A DNA stretch of 7,563 nt from Planctomycetota bacterium (GTDB lineage: Bacteria > Planctomycetota > UBA1135 > UBA2386): positions 1 to 7,563 of the forward strand of contig CANGSN010000136.1 in the NCBI GenBank assembly GCA_947455805.1. The letters run 5' to 3'. Positions 1-6,162 of this stretch are shown in pieces. Every line of letters starts with the position of its first letter. The first letter of the stretch is position 1. The notes under the pieces are model-generated. The model saw only the letters and a list, made by a program, of their open reading frames with translations. It had not been told where the DNA came from and did not search any database. The position numbers and the translations under genes are program-made.

Positions 1-1
1 G

Positions 2-517
2 GCGCGGAGCTTCGCGGGTTTCGACCTGATCCGGTTGTGGCTCGGCGATCCGGGTGGCATCGATGCGCAGCGGCTGCAGCTGCACCGCACGGCCGCCGAG
101 ACCACCGGCCTCGCCACGGCCTCGGTCGACCTCACGTACAGCGTCTCGTTCCTCGAACACGTCGCCGACCCCGCCGCGACCATCGCCGAACTGGCGCGCA
201 TCACCCGACCCGGCGGCTGCGGCGTGCATGCGATCGACGTCAGCGACCACCACGCCTACGGCGACGCGAAGCACCACCCGCTCGACTTCCTGCGCGAAGC
301 GCCGGGGCCGGCGTTGGTGCACGGGTCGAATCGGCTGCGGCTGCCGCAGTTCGAGCCGCTGTTCGAGCAGCAAGGGTTCACCGTGGACGAACTCGAGGTG
401 CACCAACGCATCGATGTCGACGAGGCGCTGCACGCGTCGTTCGCGGAGCCGTTCCGCGCGCTGCCGCGCAGCGACCTCGAGGCGCTCGGCGGCATGTTGT
501 TCGTGCGTCGGCGCTGA
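2..517 (+). CDS. Class I SAM-dependent methyltransferase, C-terminal part (5' end outside window)
   Basis: The frame is open from the first bases of the window to TGA at 515-517, so the start and the usual N-terminal glycine-rich SAM-binding loop lie upstream. The visible 171 residues match the second half of a methyltransferase type 11 domain. An Asp at the start of strand 4 (codon 128-130) leads into FLEHV (149-163), then an Ala/Glu/Leu helix and ITRPGG (to 217), the usual post-strand-4 helix and turn. After this come a His/Asp-rich stretch (IDVSDHH), a leucine/arginine-rich NRLRLPQFEPLF segment and a GF before the last strand. This layout resembles methyltransferases found in glycan or natural-product gene sets, but the acceptor substrate cannot be read from the sequence. 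The next gene starts 87 bp downstream with its own promoter-like element, so co-transcription is not required. Confident in the family, not in the substrate. Confidence 0.82.
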   Translation, partial: ARSFAGFDLIRLWLGDPGGIDAQRLQLHRTAAETTGLATASVDLTYSVSFLEHVADPAATIAELARITRPGGCGVHAIDVSDHHAYGDAKHHPLDFLREAPGPALVHGSNRLRLPQFEPLFEQQGFTVDELEVHQRIDVDEALHASFAEPFRALPRSDLEALGGMLFVRRR

Positions 518-524
518 CGCCGGC
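507..524 (+). terminator. Possible stem-loop at the methyltransferase stop codon
   Basis: Bases 507-513 and 518-524 can form a 7-bp stem (one U-G wobble) around a four-base loop that contains most of the TGA stop. A competing 5-bp stem (520-524 with 530-534) lies just downstream. There is no T-run after either, so it is at best a weak or factor-assisted terminator, and such stems are common by chance in DNA this GC-rich. Confidence 0.2.
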
Positions 525-587
525 TTCACGCCGGAAGGTCTGCGCGCAGCCCGACGGAAGGGGATGCCCTCGATCGCCCGGAGCCGG

Positions 588-604
588 GGGCTACGCTGCG
601 CCCG
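588..604 (+). promoter_or_regulatory. Putative promoter -10 element for a leaderless hydrolase mRNA
   Basis: TACGCT at 592-597 fits a TANNNT-type -10 box. Counting its last T as -7 places +1 at 604, one base before the ATG at 605. The 13-mer GGGCTACGCTGCG (588-600) occurs again, identical, directly upstream of ribH (5092-5104). No good -35 is visible; TCGATC at 570-575 with a 16-bp spacer is the closest. No Shine-Dalgarno sequence precedes the ATG. Confidence 0.5.
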
Positions 605-1396
605 ATGCCGACCGTCCAGCGCCAAGGCCGCACGATCCACCACTCCCGCGAAGGCGATGGCCCCGGCGTCGTGCTCGTTCCGGGCCTCGGCTCCGGCGCC
701 CGCCTGTTCGGCACGCTGCCGCGGCGCTTCGCGCGCGCCGGCTTCACCTGCTGCGCCATCGACCCGGTCGGCCTTGCCCCGAGCAGCGAACTGCCCGGCG
801 GCGTGTTCGACTTCACGCAGGCGGCGCACGACGTGCTTGCGGTCGCGGCGACGCTGCCGGCGCCGGTCGCGATCGTCGGCACCTCGCTCGGCGGCAAGGT
901 CGCGTTGTGCGCGGCGGCGACGAACAGCGAGCACGCGCACAAGCTGGTGATGCTGTGCAGCTCGGCGCTGCAGACCCAGCGCAGCAAGCGCGTCTACCGC
1001 TGGTTCGAGCTGCTGTGCACCGAGATCGACGGCCGCTTCCTCGGCGAGCTGACGGCGCCGTTCCTGTTCGGCGACACGTTCCTGAACCAGAAGCCGGGCG
1101 TCGTCGACGACATCGTGCGCAGCACGAAGCCCAGCGCCGAGTCGCGTGCGTTCATGCAGGCGCAGGCGCGCGCGCTGCAGAGCTTCGACGGCGAACGGCT
1201 GTGCGCCGAGGTGCGCTGGCCGACCCTGTGCCTCGCCGGCGGCGAGGACACGCTCACGCTGCCGCGCGAAGTGACGGCGACGGCGGCGTTGATCCCGGGG
1301 GCCGAGCACCAGTGCTTCGCCGACGCCGGCCACAGCCTGCTGCTCGAGAGTGCGCCGGCGTTCGACCGGCTGGTCGCGTTCCTGCGCGCGAACTGA
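605..1396 (+). CDS. Alpha/beta hydrolase fold protein (263 aa)
   Basis: This is a single-domain alpha/beta hydrolase of typical family length. The oxyanion-hole strand-turn is VLVPGLGSG (residues 23-31), and the nucleophile elbow GTSLGG (92-97) places the catalytic Ser at 94. A helical cap spans about 125-195. The acid is Asp215 in LAGGEDTLT, and the catalytic His is 243 in DAGHSLLLE, so all three triad residues are present at normal spacing. There is no signal peptide or membrane segment, so a cytoplasmic enzyme is expected. It looks like the broad lactonase, esterase and BioH-like group; the true substrate is unknown. The ATG at 605 is chosen because the domain begins soon after it and a TACGCT -10 box sits right before it. 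Its stop is only 6 bp from the stop of the convergent gene at 1403-3547. Confidence 0.9.
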   Translation: MPTVQRQGRTIHHSREGDGPGVVLVPGLGSGARLFGTLPRRFARAGFTCCAIDPVGLAPSSELPGGVFDFTQAAHDVLAVAATLPAPVAIVGTSLGGKVALCAAATNSEHAHKLVMLCSSALQTQRSKRVYRWFELLCTEIDGRFLGELTAPFLFGDTFLNQKPGVVDDIVRSTKPSAESRAFMQAQARALQSFDGERLCAEVRWPTLCLAGGEDTLTLPREVTATAALIPGAEHQCFADAGHSLLLESAPAFDRLVAFLRAN

Positions 1397-1402
1397 GGCG
1401 GA

Positions 1403-3547
1403 TCAGCGCAGCGGCACCAGCACGCTCGCCGCCAGCTGCGGGTCGCCGCGTTCGGCCATCGTCGCGCACAGGACGCGCAGCGACGGCGCCAGCGACACCG
1501 TCGACGACTTGCCGTCGAGCACCAGTGCGAGCGGCTTCGTGCAATCGACGATCCGCGCGTCGAGCCACGCTTCGCCGTCGGCGCACTCCTTCGTCGTCAC
1601 CTTCAGCTTCTGGCCGGTCAGCGCCGCATCGAGGCGCTTGCCCTTGGCGGCCGCCGCCACGTGCAGCCAGTAGTGGTCGCGCACGGTGACGTCCGTCAGT
1701 TCCCAGTGCAGCGTGCGCGGCTGGATGGTGCGCACCAGCGGCACCAGCTTCGCCAGCAGGTCGCGGTCCGGCAGCCCGGTGTGGCCGTTCTTCTCGACGA
1801 ACGTGAACGTGAACGGGTACTGCCCCGGGTGCAGCTGCTGCAGCGCCTCCAGCTCGGCGGCGAACTTCTGGCAGCGCTCGGCGCGGCCGTAGGCGGTGTC
1901 CTTGCCGCCGACCATGAACGAGAACGGCAGCGTGTGCAGCCCGGTCGCCACCGTCTCGCCGTCGGTCGGCGCCGCGGCGCTGCCGTGCACGGCGGCGAAG
2001 CGGTGCGGCAGCTTCGGCCCGATCGCGAACGCGCCGTAGCCGCCGTGGCTGTAGCCGAGTGCCACCACGCGGTCCGGATCGACGTCGCCGCAGACGACGA
2101 ACTGGCGGACCAGCGTCTCGAGCAGCGGGTAGAAGTAGTCGGTGTAGAAGCCGTTCCACTCGTCGGTCGGCGCCCGCAGCGCGCAGTACAGGTAGCCGCC
2201 CGCCTCCGGGTGGTCCTTGTAGTAGATCTGCATGTGCTGCCACTGCGAGTCGTTCACCCGCTTCGGCGCGTTGCCGCCACCGTGCATCGCGATCACCAGC
2301 GGCCAGCGGCCGTTCGCCGGCTTGTCGCCGACCTGCTTCACCGTGTACGGGCTCTGCTTGTCGCCGGCGCGCACGATCTTGGCGTCGAAGTCGGCTTGCA
2401 GCTTGCTGCGCTCGTGAGCGGCCCACGCGGCGGCGGCGAGTGCACGCAACCGCGCGTCGCCGGGCGCCGTGGCGAGTTCGGCGTCGAGGTTGCGATCGAA
2501 CTCGAACGTGGCGCGGCGCGCTGCGTCGGCGGCGAAGAAGCGATCGAACTGCGCGCGCAGGGCGGCAGCTGCCGGGTCTTGCGCTGCCGGATCCTGCACC
2601 GGCGGTTCGTCCAATCCCGCCGCCGCCGCCAGCGCCTGCAGGCCCGCCCCGGACACCTCGTCGACGGCGCTCGCCGAGGCCGGAGCCGAGTAGCGCGCCG
2701 ACACGTCTTCACCCCACAGCTCGATGCCGCGTCCCCAACCGGCCGCGAAGCGTTCGCCGGTGCACGCGAACGAGACCGCCCACAGCCGGTTCGCGCGCGG
2801 GGCCGCAGCGCACTTCGCCGCATCGCCGGTGAACCAGCCGCGATCGAGGCCCGCCGGATCCGGCTCGTCGGCGCCGACGAAGCGCCACGCGGCCCCGTCC
2901 CACACCTCGACCCACGTGTGGTTGCCGTCCTTGTGCGGCCACTTCACCGAGACGAGGCGCGCCGGCACGCAGCAGGCGCGGCAGGCGTCGGCGAGCAGGA
3001 TCGACAGCCCCGTGCAACTCGCCTTGCCCTGCGCGATCGACGCACTCGGCGCCTGGTCGGCGCGCGCGCGGCCGGTCGAGTAGTGCACGTTCAGCGTGTT
3101 GAAGATCGTCTCGTTCAGTTTCTTCGCCGCGTCGCCCGGCGTCTTGCAGTCCAGCACCAGCGGCAGGAAGCGGCGCACGAAGTCGCTGCGCCAGTCTTCG
3201 CGCGTTTCGTTGGCTTGCGCGTAGGGCAGCACGAACTGCAGGAACAGCGGCTCGGCGAGGTCCTTGCCCCACGGCACCGCGGCGCGGGCGGCGTGGGCCT
3301 GCGCCACCTCGCGCAGCAGGAACGCCGCCGTCAGCGTCGTCGCATCGCCGTCGGGCAGGTGCTCGAGCAGGAACGCCAGCGAGGCGCGCTGTGCGTCCGG
3401 CACCTGCTGCCAGGCCTGCGCCAGTTCGGCGCGGTTGCTGCCGGCGCGGGCGAAGGCCGCCACGATCGTCGACGGTTGCTTCTGCGCGGCGACGGCCGCA
3501 GCGAGCAAGGCGAGGACGAACGGAGAGCCGACGACGGTGCGCACCAT
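1403..3547 (-). CDS. Secreted two-domain protein: transglutaminase-like domain plus serine esterase domain (714 aa)
   Basis: Residues 1-21 look like a Sec signal peptide: Arg3, a Leu/Ala core, and a VAA/Q cleavage site after residue 21. A helical region (about 26-130) precedes a transglutaminase-like core at about 140-240 with a full triad: Cys178 (KASCTGLS), His210 (GNHTWVEVW) and Asp227 (FVGADEPD). An Ala/Pro-rich linker (about 285-400) leads to an alpha/beta hydrolase domain of the PHB-depolymerase/esterase type: oxyanion HGGG 422-425, Ser500 in GYSHGG, Asp550 in VGGKD, His589 in KNGHTG. The C-terminal ~100 residues look beta-rich (HWELTDV, YWLHV). Likely exported or periplasmic. A peptidase-like or amide-processing role for the first domain and an esterase or peptidase role for the second are inference; the substrate is unknown. 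The frame stays open to 4108, but the ATG at 3547 is chosen for its signal peptide and the TACGTT box before it. Confidence 0.87.
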   Translation of the reverse strand: MVRTVVGSPFVLALLAAAVAAQKQPSTIVAAFARAGSNRAELAQAWQQVPDAQRASLAFLLEHLPDGDATTLTAAFLLREVAQAHAARAAVPWGKDLAEPLFLQFVLPYAQANETREDWRSDFVRRFLPLVLDCKTPGDAAKKLNETIFNTLNVHYSTGRARADQAPSASIAQGKASCTGLSILLADACRACCVPARLVSVKWPHKDGNHTWVEVWDGAAWRFVGADEPDPAGLDRGWFTGDAAKCAAAPRANRLWAVSFACTGERFAAGWGRGIELWGEDVSARYSAPASASAVDEVSGAGLQALAAAAGLDEPPVQDPAAQDPAAAALRAQFDRFFAADAARRATFEFDRNLDAELATAPGDARLRALAAAAWAAHERSKLQADFDAKIVRAGDKQSPYTVKQVGDKPANGRWPLVIAMHGGGNAPKRVNDSQWQHMQIYYKDHPEAGGYLYCALRAPTDEWNGFYTDYFYPLLETLVRQFVVCGDVDPDRVVALGYSHGGYGAFAIGPKLPHRFAAVHGSAAAPTDGETVATGLHTLPFSFMVGGKDTAYGRAERCQKFAAELEALQQLHPGQYPFTFTFVEKNGHTGLPDRDLLAKLVPLVRTIQPRTLHWELTDVTVRDHYWLHVAAAAKGKRLDAALTGQKLKVTTKECADGEAWLDARIVDCTKPLALVLDGKSSTVSLAPSLRVLCATMAERGDPQLAASVLVPLR

Positions 3548-3582
3548 GCGCAGAACGTAGCGGCCGACGCGGCCGGGGGCGA
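3548..3582 (-). promoter_or_regulatory. Putative leaderless promoter of the transglutaminase-esterase gene
   Basis: Read on the minus strand, TCGCCC (3582-3577) is followed by a 17-bp spacer and TACGTT (3559-3554). Taking the last T as -7 puts +1 exactly on the A of the ATG at 3547. No Shine-Dalgarno sequence is present. It lies in the 62-bp spacer after the membrane protein gene, so gene 3 could be transcribed on its own or read through from upstream. Confidence 0.5.
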
Positions 3583-3591
3583 CGCCGCGCG

Positions 3592-3667
3592 GGTGCCGGT
3601 CGCGGTCGCTCAGCCGGCGCGCAGCGTGCCCTGCGAGAACATCCAGAGGCCGGTGCCGGTCGCGGTC
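3592..3667. repeat. Exact 16-bp direct repeat, copies 60 bp apart
   Basis: GGTGCCGGTCGCGGTC occurs at 3592-3607 and again at 3652-3667. The first copy is in the spacer just beyond the stop of the membrane protein gene; the second lies inside that gene and encodes part of its last helix. Matching stops at both edges. It may be a small local duplication or chance in a GC-rich context. Confidence 0.5.
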
Positions 3668-4059
3668 AGCACGATCGCCAGCCACAGCAGCACCGCGACG
3701 CGATGCCAGACGCGGGCCCGCGGGTCGCGCCACAGCCACAAGCCGGTGGCGATGACCGGCAGCGCCAGCAGGCCGCCGGCCTTGGCGAACATCAGGTGCG
3801 TCGCCTTCACCTCGGCCGGGAACTCGTAGGCGCTGGCGAGCTCCTCGGTCAGCACGATGGTGATCGCCAGCAGCACCATCGTCAGCGGCCCGAGCCACAG
3901 GTGCAGCCGGCGCCGGCGGAGGAACCCCGTGAACAGCGCCGCGACCAGCAGCAACACGGTCGCGACGAACGAGCACCAGAACGGCAGCGTGGGCGGCATG
4001 GCGTGGCGGGGATCGTGCAGCATCGACGGCCACGGCGGAAGCCCGAGTTCGACCACCAT
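3610..4059 (-). CDS. Small integral membrane protein with four predicted helices (149 aa)
   Basis: Function not recognised. Four hydrophobic helices are visible at about residues 25-46, 55-72, 88-110 and 119-141, with arginine-rich loops at 48-51 and 111-120. The positive-inside rule would put those loops in the cytoplasm. Histidines near helix ends (His53, His88, His119) and the TATGTG motif in the last helix recall DUF420-like or small cytochrome-type membrane proteins, but this is only pattern similarity. The start is uncertain: a TTG at 4086 and ATGs at 4059, 4023 and 3999 are all in frame. The ATG at 4059 is preferred because codons between 4059 and 4000 already show the coding pattern (GC-rich third bases, lower-GC second bases). 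No ribosome binding site or -10 box fits any start. It ends 62 bp before gene 3 on the same strand. Confidence 0.75.
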   Translation of the reverse strand: MVVELGLPPWPSMLHDPRHAMPPTLPFWCSFVATVLLLVAALFTGFLRRRRLHLWLGPLTMVLLAITIVLTEELASAYEFPAEVKATHLMFAKAGGLLALPVIATGLWLWRDPRARVWHRVAVLLWLAIVLTATGTGLWMFSQGTLRAG

Positions 4060-4151
4060 GACGCCGCCGGGAAGTTCCGGTCGCAACGCCAGCAGGCGGG
4101 ATCGCCACGCAATCCAGGAGTCGCGGACCCAGCGCAGCCGATGAGCCCGGC

Positions 4152-5036
4152 GTGGACCGAGATCTGACCCGCGACGAGTTCCAGCGCTTCCACGACCTGA
4201 TCTACAGGCTCGCCGGCATCCACTACCCTGCCGAGAAGATCGAGTTGCTGAGCAACCGCATCCGCAAGCGCCTGCGCGGCAGCCGGAGCGACAGCTACGA
4301 CGCCTACCTGCACAAGCTCCAGCTGCCGGGCGAAGCCGCCGAGCTGCAGTCGTTCCTCGACTCGATCACCACCAACGAGACCTACTTCTTCCGCTGCCAG
4401 CGCCACTGGGACTTCTTCCGCCAGTGGCTCGAGCAGCGCGCGGCGTCGAGCCGGCGCAAGGAACCGCTGCGCATCTGGTCGGCGGCGGCGTCGACCGGCG
4501 CCGAGGCCTACACCATCGCGATCGTGCTGCAGCAGGTGCTCGGCACCGGCTTCGGCGGCACGCCGGTCGAAGTGTTCGGCACCGACCTGTCGTCGCACGT
4601 GCTCGACGAAGCGCGCCGGGCGACGTTCCGCCCCTATGCGCTGTCGCAGACGCCGAAGGACGTCGTGCAACGCTTCTTCACGCACAGCGACAAGGACGAG
4701 TACGTCTTCGACCGCACGTTGGCGAAGTGCGTGACGTTCCAGCGGCACAACCTGATGGAACCGCTCGCCGGCCAGCGGCCGTTCGAGTTCGTGTTCCTGC
4801 GCAACGTGATGATCTACTTCGACACGCAGAGCCGCGAACGCGTGCTCGGCCACGTGTTGCAGGTCACCACCCCCGGCGCCCACCTGATCGTCGGCGAGTC
4901 GGAGAGCCTGCTGAACGTGAAGCACGGCTTCCACTACCTGAAGCCGTCGATCTTCGTGCGCCAGCCGGCTCCCGGGGCGGCACCCGGCGCTGGCACCGGA
5001 GCCGGCGCCGCGACGGCGGCGAAGCCGGCGCGCTGA
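4152..5036 (+). CDS. cheR: CheR-type chemoreceptor glutamate O-methyltransferase (294 aa)
   Basis: CheR enzymes use SAM to methylate glutamates of chemoreceptors, tuning signalling by the CheA kinase. A helical CheR N-terminal domain (about 8-70; DEFQRFHDLIYRLAGIHY, then the K-IELLSNRIRKRLR stretch) precedes the hallmark NETYFFR (75-81). The SAM domain follows: IWSAAASTGAEAYTIAI (108-124, the usual GEEPYS is GAEAYT here), Asp145 in GTDLSS, HNLM at 199-202, RNVMIYF at 217-223 and GESESL at 248-253. Length is normal. The last 24 residues are an Ala/Gly/Pro tail of low complexity. The GTG at 4152 is the only sensible start in this frame; no ribosome binding site or promoter is evident. No cheA, cheB, cheW or receptor gene is in the window, so its partners must lie elsewhere, and a non-chemotaxis signalling role is possible. 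Confidence 0.93.
   Translation: MDRDLTRDEFQRFHDLIYRLAGIHYPAEKIELLSNRIRKRLRGSRSDSYDAYLHKLQLPGEAAELQSFLDSITTNETYFFRCQRHWDFFRQWLEQRAASSRRKEPLRIWSAAASTGAEAYTIAIVLQQVLGTGFGGTPVEVFGTDLSSHVLDEARRATFRPYALSQTPKDVVQRFFTHSDKDEYVFDRTLAKCVTFQRHNLMEPLAGQRPFEFVFLRNVMIYFDTQSRERVLGHVLQVTTPGAHLIVGESESLLNVKHGFHYLKPSIFVRQPAPGAAPGAGTGAGAATAAKPAR
4985..5010 (+). repeat. Strong inverted repeat within the 3' end of cheR
   Basis: Bases 4985-4994 and 5001-5010 can pair as a 10-bp, almost pure G/C stem (one U-G wobble) around the loop ACCGGA. It sits in the part of cheR that encodes the low-complexity Ala/Gly tail, 26 bases before the stop. There is no T-run, so it is not a classic terminator. It could slow RNA polymerase or protect the 3' end, or simply reflect Gly/Ala codon composition. 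Confidence 0.35.
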
Positions 5037-5072
5037 GCGGCAGCGACGGGCCCTGCGCGCCGCAGCTCTGCG

Positions 5073-5107
5073 CTGGTGCCGGTGCGGGCCCGGGCTACGC
5101 TGCGGCG
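5073..5107 (+). promoter_or_regulatory. Putative leaderless promoter of ribH
   Basis: TACGCT at 5096-5101 lies so that +1 falls exactly on the A of the ribH ATG (5108). A weak -35 candidate, CTGGTG (5073-5078), is 17 bp upstream. The bases 5092-5104 are identical to those before the hydrolase gene at 588-600. GGGCCCGGG (5086-5094) runs up to the box. There is no Shine-Dalgarno sequence, and the 71-bp spacer is too short and shows no conserved core for an FMN riboswitch. Confidence 0.55.
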
Positions 5108-5620
5108 ATGGTCAAGGTCGTGCAAGGTGCCCTGCGTGGACAGGGCAAGCGCTTCGGCATCGCCGTCGCGCGCTTCAACGAGGTCGTCACCGAACGCTTG
5201 CTGCATGGTGCCATCGATGCCCTGCGCCGGCACGGCGTGGCCGACGGCGACATCACCGTCGTCTGGGTGCCGGGCGCGTTCGAGCTGCCGACCGCGTGCC
5301 GCTGGCTCGCCCAGGACGGCGCCGATGCGCTGGTGATGCTCGGCGCGGTCGTGCGCGGCGGCACCGACCACTACGAGTATGTCTGCAGCGGCGTCACCGA
5401 CGGGGCGATGCGCGTCGGCCTCGACACCGGGCTGCCGCTCGGCTTCGGCGTGCTCACCTGCAGCGAGATGGAACAGGCGCTGGCGCGCGCTGGCGGCGAG
5501 CACGGCAACAAGGGAGAGGACGCTGCCATCGCCGCGTTGACGATGCTCGACGTGCAAGCGCAGCTGCCGGCGACCAGGTCGGCGCGCAGTGCCGGTCCCG
5601 GTGCTGGACGCACGGGTTGA
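5108..5620 (+). CDS. ribH: 6,7-dimethyl-8-ribityllumazine synthase (170 aa)
   Basis: Catalyses the penultimate riboflavin step, condensing 5-amino-6-ribitylamino-uracil with 3,4-dihydroxy-2-butanone 4-phosphate; cytoplasmic, and family members assemble as pentamers or 60-mer capsids. The family signatures are all present: ARFNE (21-25), VPGAFELP (54-61), LGAVVRGGTDHYEYVC (78-93, with the catalytic His at 88), and LGFGVLTCSEMEQALARAG (111-129) with the phosphate-binding Arg127, followed by HGNKGEDAA (132-140). The usual LTT is LTC here. After about residue 152 comes a short Ser/Arg/Gly-rich tail not typical of the family. The ATG at 5108 is fixed by the conserved N-terminal strand and the -10 box just before it. 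No other rib gene is nearby; the gene is first in the ribH-nusB-ftsY run and 61 bp upstream of nusB. Confidence 0.97.
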   Translation: MVKVVQGALRGQGKRFGIAVARFNEVVTERLLHGAIDALRRHGVADGDITVVWVPGAFELPTACRWLAQDGADALVMLGAVVRGGTDHYEYVCSGVTDGAMRVGLDTGLPLGFGVLTCSEMEQALARAGGEHGNKGEDAAIAALTMLDVQAQLPATRSARSAGPGAGRTG

Positions 5621-5650
5621 TCGCCGCTCCGGGCCCGCTACCCTCTGCGA
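5617..5650 (+). promoter_or_regulatory. Putative promoter of nusB
   Basis: TTGATC (5617-5622, overlapping the ribH stop codon) is followed by a 16-bp spacer and TACCCT (5639-5644). The predicted +1 is near 5651, leaving a leader of about 31 nt. Like the ribH box, it is preceded by GGGCCCG (5631-5637). This is the best -35 match in the window apart from that of ftsY. Confidence 0.45.
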
Positions 5651-5654
5651 GCCT

Positions 5655-5669
5655 GTTTCCCCCGGAAAC
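5655..5669 (+). promoter_or_regulatory. nusB: Small hairpin in the nusB leader
   Basis: GTTTCC (5655-5660) and GGAAAC (5664-5669) form a perfect 6-bp stem with the loop CCC, 12 bases before the nusB ATG. It would be inside the short leader made from the promoter at 5617-5644. The GGAA in its right arm is the only purine run near the start codon, but it is too far upstream (14 bases or more) to be a normal ribosome binding site. A translational role is possible but unproven. Confidence 0.35.
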
Positions 5670-5681
5670 CGCTCCTTGCCA

Positions 5682-6161
5682 ATGACCGCCCCCATCCGCC
5701 GCCGCTCGCGCGCTCGCGAGATCGCCATGCAGGTCCTGTTCCAGTTCGACGTGCGCGGCGAGCGCTACGCCGACGAGGCGGGCAAGACGGTCGCGGGCCT
5801 GTGCGAGAACGAAGCGGAGGGCGAAGGCGACGTGGTCGAGTTCGCCGCCCGGCTGGTCGAAGGCACGCTGCAGCATCGCACCGCGATCGATTTGCGCCTG
5901 CAGTCGGTGACGCGCAACTGGGACCTGCGCCGCATGGCGACCGTCGACCGCAACGTGCTGCGCATGGCGACCTACGAGCTGATGTTCTGCACCGACGTGC
6001 CGCCGAAGGTGGCGATCAACGAAGCGATCGAGCTGGGCAAGAAGTTCTCGACGGCGAACTCCGGCGGTTTCGTCAACGGCATCCTCGACCGCATCCGCAT
6101 CGACCTCGAGAAGGAGCGGAAGACGCAGCCCGCCCCGCCGGCCGGCGGCGCCGAGGCCTGA
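5682..6161 (+). CDS. nusB: Transcription antitermination factor NusB (159 aa)
   Basis: NusB binds boxA RNA together with ribosomal protein S10 (NusE) and keeps RNA polymerase moving through rRNA operons. The all-helical family pattern is clear: RRSRAREIAMQVLFQFD (7-23) in helix 1, VEFAARLVEG (52-61), the NW-DLRRMATVDRNVLRMATYEL region (79-100) with the family's Asp-Arg-Asn-(I/V)-L-R core, and KVAINEAIELGKKFS (109-123) followed by GGFVNGILDRI (128-138). Length is normal. The C-terminal 15 residues are Pro/Ala/Gly-rich and probably disordered. The frame is open upstream to a GTG-like start at 5589, but that extension lies inside ribH and lacks family character; the ATG at 5682 sits right before the conserved helix. 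No Shine-Dalgarno sequence is present. The ftsY gene follows after a 94-bp spacer. Confidence 0.96.
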   Translation: MTAPIRRRSRAREIAMQVLFQFDVRGERYADEAGKTVAGLCENEAEGEGDVVEFAARLVEGTLQHRTAIDLRLQSVTRNWDLRRMATVDRNVLRMATYELMFCTDVPPKVAINEAIELGKKFSTANSGGFVNGILDRIRIDLEKERKTQPAPPAGGAEA

Positions 6162-6162
6162 C

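Noticed and set aside
1386..1412. A shared bidirectional terminator between convergent genes 2 and 3
   Set aside because: The 6-bp gap and flanks show only the short symmetry of the two stop codons and no stable stem or T-run.
37..1689. A 550-codon plus-strand frame through genes 1 and 2
   Set aside because: Arg/Ala-rich out-of-frame translation that spans two real genes and the antisense of a third; no motifs.
1661..3829. A 722-codon open frame on the plus strand opposite gene 3
   Set aside because: It is rich in Arg, Val, Gln and His with no domain-like motif, and lies opposite a gene with two complete catalytic triads. It is a typical antisense shadow in GC-rich DNA.
3548..4108. An N-terminal extension of gene 3 to give a 901-residue protein
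   Set aside because: The extra 187 residues overlap the membrane protein gene in another frame and are Arg/Pro/Ala low complexity. The signal peptide begins at the ATG at 3547.
4116..4120. AGGAG as a ribosome binding site for cheR
   Set aside because: It is over 30 bases from the GTG at 4152, and no start codon lies at a workable distance from it.
3882..4934. Long minus-strand frame opposite cheR
   Set aside because: It has no recognisable motif and its composition is the mirror of cheR codons; cheR motifs on the plus strand are unambiguous.
5037..5107. FMN riboswitch upstream of ribH
   Set aside because: The 71-bp spacer is shorter than the element and lacks its conserved core segments; a -10 box abuts the ATG.
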